From an uncultured Lachnospiraceae bacterium (GTDB lineage Bacteria; Bacillota; Clostridia; Lachnospirales; Lachnospiraceae): DNA of 64,000 bases. Positions 17,342 to 26,784 of the stretch are shown here, in pieces. Both the position numbers and the translations under genes were made by a program. The stretch spans positions 33,861 to 97,860 of the forward strand of contig CAJUDE010000027.1 of assembly GCA_910585295.1 (NCBI GenBank). Direction: 5' to 3'. Within the stretch, counting starts at the first letter, position 1; every line of letters starts with the position of its first letter. The notes under the pieces are model-generated. The model had not been told where the DNA came from. It ran no database searches and was given only the letters and a program-made list of their open reading frames with translations.

Positions 17342-19267
17342 CTAATTGCAAAAATCTGCTATTTTCAATGCAATGTCAAGGTAATCTTCTGTGTATGTTG
17401 TTGGTTCATAACAAGGTATCTCCACGTCCACGTTCCACTGAACCCCTTCTAGCAAACCGCCGTCTATCCTGATTACACTCTGCCCCTTTTTTTGGTAGCT
17501 TCTATCCCTGGTAATAACAAGCCCTGCCTCATTATACATCCTGCCTATCTCTGATAAAGTCACATCCCCTTTCAGATAAGCCTCATCAAACGGCTCAGAA
17601 AAGTCTACAAATATTTTTTGAAATGGAATGTCTGCACCAAGTATCTCTGGATCCCTGCCTATGATAATAGTCTCTTCATCTGGATATTTATCAGCTATTT
17701 TCTGAAGCATCTCATTCTTATGCTCCAAAACATCCAGGTAATCATAACAAGGGTAGCCATAATGGAACCGCCCCATAACAAACCCATTTTGCAATATTAC
17801 ATCCATCCATTTATTGTCCAGAATCCTCTCCCAATCCATCATTCTGGTATTTAGCGCACCTTCTGGCACTTTTATAATATTCCGTTTGAAAATAAACGAC
17901 ACATCATTCCCCATGCGTGCCAAAAGCAAGCCAATTACCTGCATCTGGCTAATATACATTGTGGAATGGTTGCGGTATTGGGCAATAATATAATGTTTCT
18001 TCTTTGTTGCTTTTAGCAGCTTCTCATAATTAGAAAACACCGCATCCTGGCAGTGGGATGTATCAATCCCTTTGCCCCTTGCTGCACGCGCATACTCCAC
18101 AAGCGCTTCACGAACTTTCCCAAATTTATATAATACATCCCCAAAAAACTTATGGAAACCATCTGAACACTCGCCATACTGATCTTCCAGCAACCTGCAC
18201 AAATGCACTGCCTGCCCATACTCCTGCTCTTTTGCATACAGTTGTGCCTTCTGGTACATAATCCATCTTTTATCGTCTAAGGAGACCCCTTCGCTGTCCA
18301 GGCCTATACGGATAAGCTCTTTTTTAAGCTCCCCATTTACTTTGCCCTGCAAATCCTCCCTATGGAATTGTCCCTCAATCTTCTTGATTTTAAATAATTT
18401 GCTTAACCTTTGCACGTCTTCTAAAGACAAAAACTTAAACCTTTCCTCAGAATCATTCCAGGTATTCCCACCGCATAACACAGAGGTCTTTTTCTCATAA
18501 GGGTTTAATATTTCCGCCATCCTTCCATACGTGCTTCTTCTTGTCAAAATATAATGATGGCATTTCATCAGGCAAACAAATTCCTCAATGTCGCCCCGAT
18601 ACCCATTCATGGCATCCACATAATAAATATCATCTGCTGTCCCTAAGTTTTCTTTTACGTAGCCTAAGTCATCCGAAAAAATAAAAAACCTTGCATTTTT
18701 ATGGAATTCCCTCATAAAAACAATCGCAGCCATAAAAAAGTCTATGCCATTATCATCCCCAAGGACGGTAAAACTCTGCCTTCTGATATGTACCCCTATT
18801 GGGGTCACGCCCTGAACCTTCTTTTCAAATTCCTCCACAAATGCAGATGGGCGCTTCAAAGTGAAAATTTCCCTTAATTCAGGCAAATATTTTGTAAACA
18901 TTTGGCGTGTCAAAAACACTCCCCTTAAATAAATATCTTTTCCAGGATACTCGGACATAAATTTCTCTTTTGGAATCGTCACATATTCCCCTACCTGCTC
19001 GAAATAGGTTTCGTCAATCACAACCGCCCGTTCCCTAATCTTCGGTAACACCGTATTGTATTCTTTTCCTATGCAGTATCTCTTTGGGTAAATAATTTTC
19101 TTGCACAACGGCATATGGAATTCGTCTAATAAATATGTGGATTCGGTATTCCCATCAATATCAGGGTCTATTACCAACTCTTCTCCCCATTCCCTCGCCA
19201 AAGCGTATGCTGTCGAAAAAAAATACATCTGATTGCACAGCCCTGCCGTAATATTCGCAATTATCAT
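17342..19267 (-). CDS. GT11-like glycosyltransferase fused to TPR-like and unknown C-terminal domains
   Basis: 641 aa. Residues 1-290 resemble alpha-1,2-fucosyltransferases (GT11): GLCNQMYFFSTAYALA at the start, VHIRRQSF in place of the usual HxRRGDY, and FFIFSDDLGYVKENL. A helical TPR-like segment follows (about 325-415). The last 220 residues, starting near HYIIAQYRNHST, form a domain I cannot name; it contains VITRDRSYQKKGQS. It transfers a sugar, possibly the modified deoxy sugar made here. AGGAGGG lies 11 bp before the ATG. TPR linkage is common in protein-glycosylating enzymes, but that role is inference. Confidence 0.68.
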   Translation of the reverse strand: MIIANITAGLCNQMYFFSTAYALAREWGEELVIDPDIDGNTESTYLLDEFHMPLCKKIIYPKRYCIGKEYNTVLPKIRERAVVIDETYFEQVGEYVTIPKEKFMSEYPGKDIYLRGVFLTRQMFTKYLPELREIFTLKRPSAFVEEFEKKVQGVTPIGVHIRRQSFTVLGDDNGIDFFMAAIVFMREFHKNARFFIFSDDLGYVKENLGTADDIYYVDAMNGYRGDIEEFVCLMKCHHYILTRRSTYGRMAEILNPYEKKTSVLCGGNTWNDSEERFKFLSLEDVQRLSKLFKIKKIEGQFHREDLQGKVNGELKKELIRIGLDSEGVSLDDKRWIMYQKAQLYAKEQEYGQAVHLCRLLEDQYGECSDGFHKFFGDVLYKFGKVREALVEYARAARGKGIDTSHCQDAVFSNYEKLLKATKKKHYIIAQYRNHSTMYISQMQVIGLLLARMGNDVSFIFKRNIIKVPEGALNTRMMDWERILDNKWMDVILQNGFVMGRFHYGYPCYDYLDVLEHKNEMLQKIADKYPDEETIIIGRDPEILGADIPFQKIFVDFSEPFDEAYLKGDVTLSEIGRMYNEAGLVITRDRSYQKKGQSVIRIDGGLLEGVQWNVDVEIPCYEPTTYTEDYLDIALKIADFCN

Positions 19268-19329
19268 TCCTTTTTGAACCCTCCTGTATTTTTGAAAACT
19301 ATGTGCCAAACATGGCTGTCAAACATTTT

Positions 19330-20700
19330 TCAGCACTGCCTGAATCCTTCCAGTATTTTATCCAGGCACAGAACCTCGCCCTGATACCCCTGATGCCGCA
19401 GAAACTCCTCCATTTCATTATGCCTTGGGACCAGCGTCACCAAAAGCGGCTCGGCAGTCTGCACAAGGCTTTCATGTAACGGTTTTTTTACCTCAAGCCC
19501 ATTCCATTCTTTTAAGCTGGTGTTCCTGTCATAAATATATTTAATTTTTACAGGCTGCCCTTCTAAAACTTTTACCAAAGCCTGGGCAATCTCTGTGATG
19601 GCATACAGGATAATTTCTCCAAAACCATGTTGGTTAAAATATCCCGCCAGCTTCGTCCCAATATCCTCAATCAAAAACAGATCCCTTAACACCCTGTAAT
19701 TGGCTTTGGCAGGAATCTCCCCCCGGTTGCTCAAATGGTCGCCTGTCCATTTAAACACACGCGGGTCTTGGAAGATAGGGTGCTTCATTACCTCCAAGTA
19801 TTCCTGGTGGTATGGATGGAGCGGGTTCCTGATGTCAAAAAACCATTCTATATTCTCATCCAGGGCTTTTTCGGGCAAAAACCTGCGTACCCTCACTTTA
19901 TCTGCACCAAATTCATTGAGGCACCTGGCTATAAATTCTGGCAGTGTCCTGAAATTCCTTTCCTGCATTACTGTGGCAATTTCTAGATAATCAATTTTAC
20001 CCTCTTTCCTCAGGCCTCTAATAAATTTTAGATTTTGTATCACTTGGCCAAGTTTCATTTTGGTGCCTGACAAATATTGATATGCCGCTTCATCAAAGCT
20101 ATGTACTGTCAGCGCAACATTTAATTTTGCATTTCCAATGTTTTTAATCTTCTCCCAGTTATCCTCATGAAACAGCGATCCGTTTGTCTCTAAATCAAAT
20201 TCTGCATTTTCTATATTTTCTGGCTTCCATTCAGAAATTAATTTCATCATACCTTCACTAGCAAACACTTCCCCTAACCCATTTGCAGAAAAATTCTTTA
20301 CATATGGCAACGCTTCACGAACTTCATTCTCTATTTTTTCTTGAACCGTTGGGTCTAACATGCTATCACATCTTGAAATACAACATGTGCAGTGGTAATT
20401 GCACCTCCTATCATATGCCAAGCTGATAATCTGTGGGTATTTTGGTATCTCATCAACCTCCACCATTTGGGATTCCAACATGTTATTTGCCATCCAAGGG
20501 CAATTTTCCTCATTGCAATAGTCATATGTCCCATCTAATAATGTCTGCCGGAAATGTTTTGCTGCATCGCTGTGGTATACTTCCAACATAGTGTTATCCC
20601 GCAAGTTCCCTAATATATAGTATCCCGCCCAACTGCACGCCCTTACAGTGCCAATCCCATCAATAATCTGTACATATAATCCCCGCCTGCATATTTTCAT
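19330..20700 (-). CDS. Radical SAM protein with N-terminal SPASM-like cysteines and C-terminal Rossmann-like domain
   Basis: 456 aa. The first 75 residues are cysteine-rich and SPASM-like (GTVRACSWAGYYILGN, then CNEENCPW), an unusual position because SPASM normally follows the radical SAM core. The core has CNYHCTCC (CxxxCxxC) near residues 114-121. Residues 355-456 resemble the appended Rossmann domain seen elsewhere in the operon (GEIILYAITEIAQ). SPASM-type enzymes modify peptides or sugars by hydrogen abstraction. Target unknown. RBS GAAAGGAAGATAGAG precedes the ATG. Confidence 0.72.
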   Translation of the reverse strand: MKICRRGLYVQIIDGIGTVRACSWAGYYILGNLRDNTMLEVYHSDAAKHFRQTLLDGTYDYCNEENCPWMANNMLESQMVEVDEIPKYPQIISLAYDRRCNYHCTCCISRCDSMLDPTVQEKIENEVREALPYVKNFSANGLGEVFASEGMMKLISEWKPENIENAEFDLETNGSLFHEDNWEKIKNIGNAKLNVALTVHSFDEAAYQYLSGTKMKLGQVIQNLKFIRGLRKEGKIDYLEIATVMQERNFRTLPEFIARCLNEFGADKVRVRRFLPEKALDENIEWFFDIRNPLHPYHQEYLEVMKHPIFQDPRVFKWTGDHLSNRGEIPAKANYRVLRDLFLIEDIGTKLAGYFNQHGFGEIILYAITEIAQALVKVLEGQPVKIKYIYDRNTSLKEWNGLEVKKPLHESLVQTAEPLLVTLVPRHNEMEEFLRHQGYQGEVLCLDKILEGFRQC

Positions 20701-20717
20701 CTCTATCTTCCTTTCAT

Positions 20718-21965
20718 CTATCCCTCTATGCTGTATGGTATACAGAACTCCTTCACATTATATTGTTTCAATGCCGCGGCAACTGCCCCAACATTGACTG
20801 GCTGTACCGCAAGGATAAAACCTGGATTGTGATAGTTTGCAATAACCTCACCCAAATAATGCACTTCTTTCCCATCTACAGCTTCTGCCTTTTTCTGCCC
20901 ATCGGAAACAACAAACCCCACAAATGTTATTCCGGCATAATCCAATTGCCTTTTGCAAGTTTGGGCAATCCTGCTGGTGCCATAAATAAATATTTTTTTG
21001 CCTTCCTCAAACATTCGCAAAATGCTGCTGTCCAAATAAGTCTCAGACAAGCGCTTATAGCAGACTGCTACCTTGTTGATATCCAACCCTGCTTCCATGG
21101 CTTTAGGTATCCCCTTTTCTTCTGGGATAGACTGGCAGAACCCAAAATAATCGGAAATAATTTTACATTCTAAAACCTCATTGAATTCTCCCTTTGTGTA
21201 CTTATTAAATTCCTCAAAAAAATGTATCATTTCCAAAGTATATTGGTTATATAGTTGCTGGCTCCCCATGGTTACCTTCATATAAGACTGAGGGGTGAAT
21301 GCACGATATACTGACATAGGTTTTCCAAAATAATATACTTTCCCACAATTTGCATAATACTGCCTCAAGGGATAGTCTAATACTTTTGACGCTAAGAAAA
21401 ACTCAGGCATACCCCCTAGCAAGTTTGCCCTTACCATATAAGATGCAAATGCTGGAAACCCTGTCCCCAGCCCAGCCAAAATGTGCTGTTTTTGGGAATA
21501 TGTGCCATCCCCCGGAAATGTATCCAAACAGCTTTCCTCACCTGTTCCATAGTCACGTTTTACCGCGTTATGCATGCACATAGAATAATCCTCATGGGAT
21601 TCCAAAAAATCCACTTGTATTTGCAACTTATCCTGGTCTGTCCAATAATCATCCCCCTCACAAAACGCAATATACTTTCCCCTTACATTTGGAAATAAAA
21701 ATGAACGATAGATATTGCAACACCGATATTGATTTTCTTTCTGGACTATGGGGAAGATTGAATCTGGATACCTCTCTTTGTATTCTCTAATAATCTCTGC
21801 CGTTCTATCCTCTGATGCATCATCATGGACAATTAATTCAAATTTAAAGTTTGTTTTTTGGTTCATCACGCCTTCTATTGCGCTTGCAATAAATTCTTCA
21901 TGGTTATATGCAGTACATAATACCGTAACCATAATTTCCTCTTGCATAATTTTCTTATTTTCCAT
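20718..21965 (-). CDS. GT2-family glycosyltransferase with C-terminal Rossmann-like domain
   Basis: 415 aa. Residues 10-230 are a GT-A glycosyltransferase 2 domain: VTVLCTAYNHEEFI, IVHDDASEDRTAEII and the metal site FCEGDDYWTDQDKL. No membrane segment is present, so it acts in the cytosol. Residues 320-415 form a Rossmann-like module beginning KIFIYGTSRIAQTCK. The start overlaps the upstream epimerase by 11 bp, implying coupling. Donor and acceptor are not deducible. Confidence 0.85.
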   Translation of the reverse strand: MENKKIMQEEIMVTVLCTAYNHEEFIASAIEGVMNQKTNFKFELIVHDDASEDRTAEIIREYKERYPDSIFPIVQKENQYRCCNIYRSFLFPNVRGKYIAFCEGDDYWTDQDKLQIQVDFLESHEDYSMCMHNAVKRDYGTGEESCLDTFPGDGTYSQKQHILAGLGTGFPAFASYMVRANLLGGMPEFFLASKVLDYPLRQYYANCGKVYYFGKPMSVYRAFTPQSYMKVTMGSQQLYNQYTLEMIHFFEEFNKYTKGEFNEVLECKIISDYFGFCQSIPEEKGIPKAMEAGLDINKVAVCYKRLSETYLDSSILRMFEEGKKIFIYGTSRIAQTCKRQLDYAGITFVGFVVSDGQKKAEAVDGKEVHYLGEVIANYHNPGFILAVQPVNVGAVAAALKQYNVKEFCIPYSIEG

Positions 21966-22965
21966 ATCCTTCTATTCTCTTTTGCCCTATTTCCATATTT
22001 TGTTCTATCACACGTTGTTCCCACTTTGATTTCCACTTTACTATCCACTCTTTGTAAAAATTAATTACCCTGACTATCCCATCCTCAAAATCAACCTCTG
22101 GCTTCCATCCTGTGTCCGCCTGTAATTTACTGATATCCGCTTCCAGATGCATAATCTGGGTGTCGCTATAGGGTATTTTCCCTAATTCCATTTTGTCCAG
22201 CTTCCCTAACTGTTCACACAAGATGCAGATATATTCCTTCAAAGGCCTTGCCTTGCCGCTCCCTATGGGATATATGCCCCCATCTTTTCCTCTCTTCCCG
22301 ATTAAATACAAAGCATTTGCAATATCATCCAGATATGTAAAATCCCAGATTTGCTCCCCTTTGGAAAATTCTAAGCGCTTTCCCTCCATACTGTTTAAAA
22401 TGGCAGATATTAATAATGAATTTAAATTATCATATAAACCATACCCGCTTAATATTCTGCACCACGCATATCTAATCCCATATTTTTGGCAGGCAACCCT
22501 GGTTGCATGGCAAGCGCATAGTTTCATAATGCCATATGCTGTCTCTGGAGTGCAAAGCATGTCCCCGCTAAGCGGCATGCTCTTCCTTCCATATTCTGCC
22601 TGGCTCCCTATCCCAATAAAGGAATGGCACCCACATCTATATGCCAAGTCAACAGCATCACAGGCATATTTCACATTTTTATACTGTTCCTCAAAATTGT
22701 CCCTCTGCTCTTTCCCTGTCCCAGTCCAGCCTAAATGAAAAAACACATCATAGTTGTTATGGTTGGGCATAAAGCTACTTAATTCATCCAACGTGCAATA
22801 CTCCACTGTAAGGCTTTTATCTTTCGGCAAATATATCCGTTTTAACGAATTTTTGCGTTGCAGTAAAAGTATGTCAACGCCCTCATTTAATAATTTGCGG
22901 ATCAGAGCCAAGCCAACTGGCCCACTCCCTCCTGTCATCACAACTCTCTTTATCTGGAAATCCAT
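21955..22965 (-). CDS. NAD-dependent epimerase/dehydratase family protein
   Basis: 336-aa extended SDR with VVMTGGSGPVGLAL, GIGSQAEYG and an intact YGIMK catalytic pair. Its substrate half ends in TGWKPEVDFEDGIVRVI, typical of NDP-sugar epimerases/reductases. RBS GGAGG lies upstream of the ATG. It is probably the 4-keto reductase or epimerase for one of the sugars made here. Confidence 0.8.
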   Translation of the reverse strand: MDFQIKRVVMTGGSGPVGLALIRKLLNEGVDILLLQRKNSLKRIYLPKDKSLTVEYCTLDELSSFMPNHNNYDVFFHLGWTGTGKEQRDNFEEQYKNVKYACDAVDLAYRCGCHSFIGIGSQAEYGRKSMPLSGDMLCTPETAYGIMKLCACHATRVACQKYGIRYAWCRILSGYGLYDNLNSLLISAILNSMEGKRLEFSKGEQIWDFTYLDDIANALYLIGKRGKDGGIYPIGSGKARPLKEYICILCEQLGKLDKMELGKIPYSDTQIMHLEADISKLQADTGWKPEVDFEDGIVRVINFYKEWIVKWKSKWEQRVIEQNMEIGQKRIEGYGK

Positions 22966-23019
22966 ATCTCACAGAACCTCCAACTTCCAAAGCGTTTTTT
23001 TCTCTCCTTCAGAACCAAA

Positions 23020-24888
23020 TTAAGCAAATACCTCCTCCAATGAGACGATATCCATATCTGTCTTTTCTCTTAAATTGTTGTAGATTGTATTAAAATAGTA
23101 GACAGGGACTACCAGTATGGCATCTACCTGTTCTAATGGGGCATCCAGTCCATAAACTGGAAAATCACTTACCTGTATGGAGCTGCTTTGCCTGTTTATC
23201 CCATACGCTACCTCAACACCAGCCTCCCTAAATTTATCCATTAATAATTCTACAAATTCTTTCACCTGTAATCCCACGCCATAAAGGGCTACCCGCTTAT
23301 AATTATGCTTTTCCATATATTTTTGCAGCGCCTGCCCTTCCTTTCCAGTCAGGCAGCCATACAGCCATTTTGTTATATTCCACGATTCCTTATAGGTATC
23401 TTCATCAAATACATAATCGCTGAAATTATGGCATTCCCTACATGCCAATGCCCTTAATATCCCGCTTTGGTATGAGGTTTTCTGTATCCCTTTATAATAA
23501 TTTTTATAGCCGCAATGGGAACACTCCAATTCAGCATCGACCCCTCCATCTGTTTCTACTGCGCTTATCACTTTACCTTTATTCCTCACCTCAGTGTCTT
23601 TGAACCGGGCAAAGGCCGCCAATATTTTATATTGCTTGTCTGACATTTGCGTAATATTGATAAAAGGGCAGCCATCCTCTATAAACTTTTTCTTATCTTT
23701 CAAAATCCCCTTTTTTACTGCATTTTCATAGTAAGCAGAGCCTGGATAAGTGCCAACCATTGCAAAATCTGTAATACGGAATTTTTTATTATGTTTCCAC
23801 CATTCCATGGTTTCTTCCACTGTTTCAACCGTTTCTGCTTCCGCTCCAAATATAATATTGCCTGATGCCCCGCCGCCATGGTGGTAGGAGCTTTCTAACG
23901 CTTCCTGCAATTGGGCTATTGTCGCCTTCTTATTCATATCATCCAAAACTTTCTGCGACATGCTCTCCAGGCCAAAAGTTGCCGACACACACCCTGCATC
24001 AACCATAACCTCTAATATTTCATCTGAATATGTCTCTACACGCATCTGGCAGGCCCAAGACAGATGGTATGGCTTAATTCTTTTACAGAATTCCAGCACC
24101 CGTTCTGGCTTAATGCTAAAGCATTCGTCAATTAGCACAATTGCATTGATATGATAAGTTTCAATCCATAAATCCAATTCTTCAAAAAAATTATCCAGCG
24201 ACCTGCTACGATAACCCCTCCCAATCGGATGATAGCAAAACTTGCAGGAAAATGGGCAAGACCTGGCCAATAGCATCGGTATCATTCTTGGGTTATCTGA
24301 GAAAAAGGTATAAGTGTGGTACCACCCATCCACCCTCTGCCCTTCTAGGTACTTATCCAAACTTAGCCCCTCATAAGAAGGAAAGGCAACCGAATCTAGA
24401 TTTCTGATATACGGCCGTTCCCCCGAATATACATACCCTGAATCTGTTTTTCTGACCAAACCTAAAATACCATCCACGCTCCCACCATGGTCCAGCGCAT
24501 ATGCCAATTCACAATTTGTCACTTCCCCTTCACCTATGACGGCAAAATCCACCCCTGTCATTTCTGAAAATAAAATTGGCTCAGAAGAAAACCCTCCCCC
24601 TCCACCAATTGTAATAATTTCGGGATTTACAGACTTTGCAGCATCAAATATCTCCTTTATCATGCCATACTGTGTTGTTAAGCCCCCACACAAAACGGCA
24701 TCTATTTTCTTCTTGATAATACATTCTTTTAATGCCTCAATCGGGTCTCCCTCCACATATTGCAAATTAATTGCCTCTACATCAAACCCCTTACTCCTCA
24801 TAGCGCCGTTAATATATGGCAAACCTAACGGCATATAAAATTTTTGCCGCATAGGGTTTAAATGCTGCATTACTAACAAATATCTCAT
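23020..24888 (-). CDS. Cobalamin-binding radical SAM enzyme with zinc-ribbon-like and C-terminal Rossmann domains
   Basis: 622 aa. The N-terminal B12-binding-like fold (PLGLPYINGAMRSKGF, GGGGGFSSEPILF) is followed by a radical SAM core with CPFSCKFC near residue 205. A cysteine pair module (CSHCGYKN and CRECHNF, about 460-490) looks like a zinc ribbon. Residues 525-622 form the appended Rossmann-like module beginning RVALYGVGLQVKEF. Function is unassigned; an NDP-sugar C-modification is plausible from context. The start at 24888 has AAGGAGA 8 bp upstream, between the ThDP enzyme stop and the ATG. Confidence 0.78.
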   Translation of the reverse strand: MRYLLVMQHLNPMRQKFYMPLGLPYINGAMRSKGFDVEAINLQYVEGDPIEALKECIIKKKIDAVLCGGLTTQYGMIKEIFDAAKSVNPEIITIGGGGGFSSEPILFSEMTGVDFAVIGEGEVTNCELAYALDHGGSVDGILGLVRKTDSGYVYSGERPYIRNLDSVAFPSYEGLSLDKYLEGQRVDGWYHTYTFFSDNPRMIPMLLARSCPFSCKFCYHPIGRGYRSRSLDNFFEELDLWIETYHINAIVLIDECFSIKPERVLEFCKRIKPYHLSWACQMRVETYSDEILEVMVDAGCVSATFGLESMSQKVLDDMNKKATIAQLQEALESSYHHGGGASGNIIFGAEAETVETVEETMEWWKHNKKFRITDFAMVGTYPGSAYYENAVKKGILKDKKKFIEDGCPFINITQMSDKQYKILAAFARFKDTEVRNKGKVISAVETDGGVDAELECSHCGYKNYYKGIQKTSYQSGILRALACRECHNFSDYVFDEDTYKESWNITKWLYGCLTGKEGQALQKYMEKHNYKRVALYGVGLQVKEFVELLMDKFREAGVEVAYGINRQSSSIQVSDFPVYGLDAPLEQVDAILVVPVYYFNTIYNNLREKTDMDIVSLEEVFA

Positions 24889-24901
24889 ATTTTTTCTCTC
24901 C

Positions 24902-26707
24902 TTAAACTTCCCCATACATTGGAACCAACATATTTTCCCGCAATTCCTCCTCTGGAAGCATGGGGTTCATATATTCTAATGGAAGCGACTCCATCTGCCC
25001 ATCCGGGCGCTTATATGACACCTGTTTTGGGAACGCGCTCAATTCAATGGGGACTATAACTTCACAAATAACAGGCCCGTCATAAGCAAGGGTTTCCTTT
25101 ACTATTTGTGGAAGCTCCTGGTTATTTTGTATCTTAAAAGTTTTCAGCCCATAAGCCGCCGCAACGTCGGAAACTGGGGACATTGTAAGGTGAGAGCCTC
25201 GATCACAAGCCACATAATGCCCAGAGAAAATATTTTTCTGAGTGGCATGGATTTGGGCATAGCCCTGGTTATTTAACACAAATATCTTAATTGGCAGGTT
25301 CAGCCGCCGTATCGTCTCTAGTTCCTGAATATTCATCTGGAAACCGCCGTCCCCGTTTACGCATACCGTCCTGCGCCCGCCGCCTGCCAGGCAGGCCCCT
25401 ATGGTCGCCGGAACCCCAAAGCCCATAGACGCCAGCCCCTTTGTAGAAAATACGCGCTGCCCTTTCTTCACGCGGAAAACCTGCATGGAAACATCAATGC
25501 ATGTCCCAGAGCTTCCAGAAACAAAAATGTCGTCCTGTCCCATCTGTTCTGTAATCGCATCCAACAATGCATAGGTATTGGCGTACCCATCCTGTTCCCA
25601 ATGTGCTTTCTGCACAATTGGATATTTGCTTTTCATCCGCCTGGCATAAGAAAGCCATTCAAAACGTCCTTTCGCCTTGATTTTATCCCTGTGTTTCAGC
25701 AAAAGCCCTATAAATTCCCTGGCGTCGGCACAGACTGCAATTTGTGGCCTGACATTTATTTTTTTCAATTCGTTAGCATCAATATCCACCATCACTTTTA
25801 CTGCTTCCCTGGCAAATCCATCGAAATTATACCCTGTCTGCAATAAATTCATCCTGGCCCCAATAGACAAGAAAAAATCAGAATTTTGCTGGACAAAATT
25901 TGCATACCTTTGCCCTAGCCCCCCTGGCCTGCCAAAAAAGAGCGGGTGGTTATCCTCTATTAGGTCAATTCCGTTCCAGGTAGTCAGGACTGGAACCTGC
26001 AGGCATTCCACCAATTCCCCAAACACTTCTAGCCCATCTGCAAGCCGGATCCCATTCCCTGCAAGCAAGACAGGCCGCTTAGAACGGTTCAAGGTTTCTA
26101 TAATCCCTAATACCTGGCATTCCAAATCCATTTCTCCAGAAGCTTCCTGCCCGTCTGGCGCCCAGCCTTCCAACGATGTTTCATCCACCATTGATGCCTG
26201 GACATCCAGAGGGATATCCAGCCAAACAGGTCCTTTCCTTCCATGGACAGCCTGATAAATTGCCTGGTCCAAATGGTATTTGACCGACTGTGGATCCGTC
26301 ACCATTGCCGCATATTTTGTAATCGGCTCTACAATAGAGACAATATCAAGTTCCTGCATCCCTTGCTGCCGGATTCCCTGTCCACGGATCTGGTCTGCCA
26401 GCTTTACCTGCCCAGATACTACCACCATAGGCGTGGACTCCACGTAAGCGGCCGCCACCCCAGTGATTGCATTTGTCCCTCCTGGGCCTGTTGTCACCAT
26501 AAGAAGCCCAGGCTTATTCGTCACCCGGGCATATGCTTCTGCGGCAATGGCGCAAGCCTGCTCATGGAGGCATACCACATACTGGATTTTTTTGCTTCTG
26601 CCAAGGGAATCATTCAAGTGCATGGCTCCCCCTCCTGGAAGCATAAACATATGCTTTACTCCTAACCGCTCCAAATATTGAATCACATAATCTGATACTT
26701 TTATCAT
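24902..26707 (-). CDS. Acetolactate synthase-like ThDP enzyme (possible YerE-type sugar acyltransferase)
   Basis: 601 aa with all three ThDP-enzyme domains: N-terminal pyrimidine domain with catalytic Glu in CLHEQACAIAAEAYAR, the central domain, and C-terminal diphosphate domain with NGDGGFQMNIQELETI and NNQGYAQI. This architecture fits acetolactate synthase large subunit. No small subunit or ilv gene is nearby and the gene is embedded in a sugar operon. YerE, which transfers a two-carbon unit from pyruvate to a keto sugar (yersiniose), belongs to the same family, so branched-chain sugar formation is a reasonable hypothesis. The ATG at 26707 has AGAGG upstream. Confidence 0.78.
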   Translation of the reverse strand: MIKVSDYVIQYLERLGVKHMFMLPGGGAMHLNDSLGRSKKIQYVVCLHEQACAIAAEAYARVTNKPGLLMVTTGPGGTNAITGVAAAYVESTPMVVVSGQVKLADQIRGQGIRQQGMQELDIVSIVEPITKYAAMVTDPQSVKYHLDQAIYQAVHGRKGPVWLDIPLDVQASMVDETSLEGWAPDGQEASGEMDLECQVLGIIETLNRSKRPVLLAGNGIRLADGLEVFGELVECLQVPVLTTWNGIDLIEDNHPLFFGRPGGLGQRYANFVQQNSDFFLSIGARMNLLQTGYNFDGFAREAVKVMVDIDANELKKINVRPQIAVCADAREFIGLLLKHRDKIKAKGRFEWLSYARRMKSKYPIVQKAHWEQDGYANTYALLDAITEQMGQDDIFVSGSSGTCIDVSMQVFRVKKGQRVFSTKGLASMGFGVPATIGACLAGGGRRTVCVNGDGGFQMNIQELETIRRLNLPIKIFVLNNQGYAQIHATQKNIFSGHYVACDRGSHLTMSPVSDVAAAYGLKTFKIQNNQELPQIVKETLAYDGPVICEVIVPIELSAFPKQVSYKRPDGQMESLPLEYMNPMLPEEELRENMLVPMYGEV

Positions 26708-26784
26708 CACATACCTCTGCAATTTAACTGAATGTTTCTACCCCCCCCACACAATTTTCTGTCGATTGGGCAGACCTCCACACG

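Noticed and set aside
24902..26707. Assignment as housekeeping acetolactate synthase IlvB.
   Set aside because: No ilvN or other branched-chain genes adjacent; operon context is sugar biosynthesis, so the specific name was withheld.
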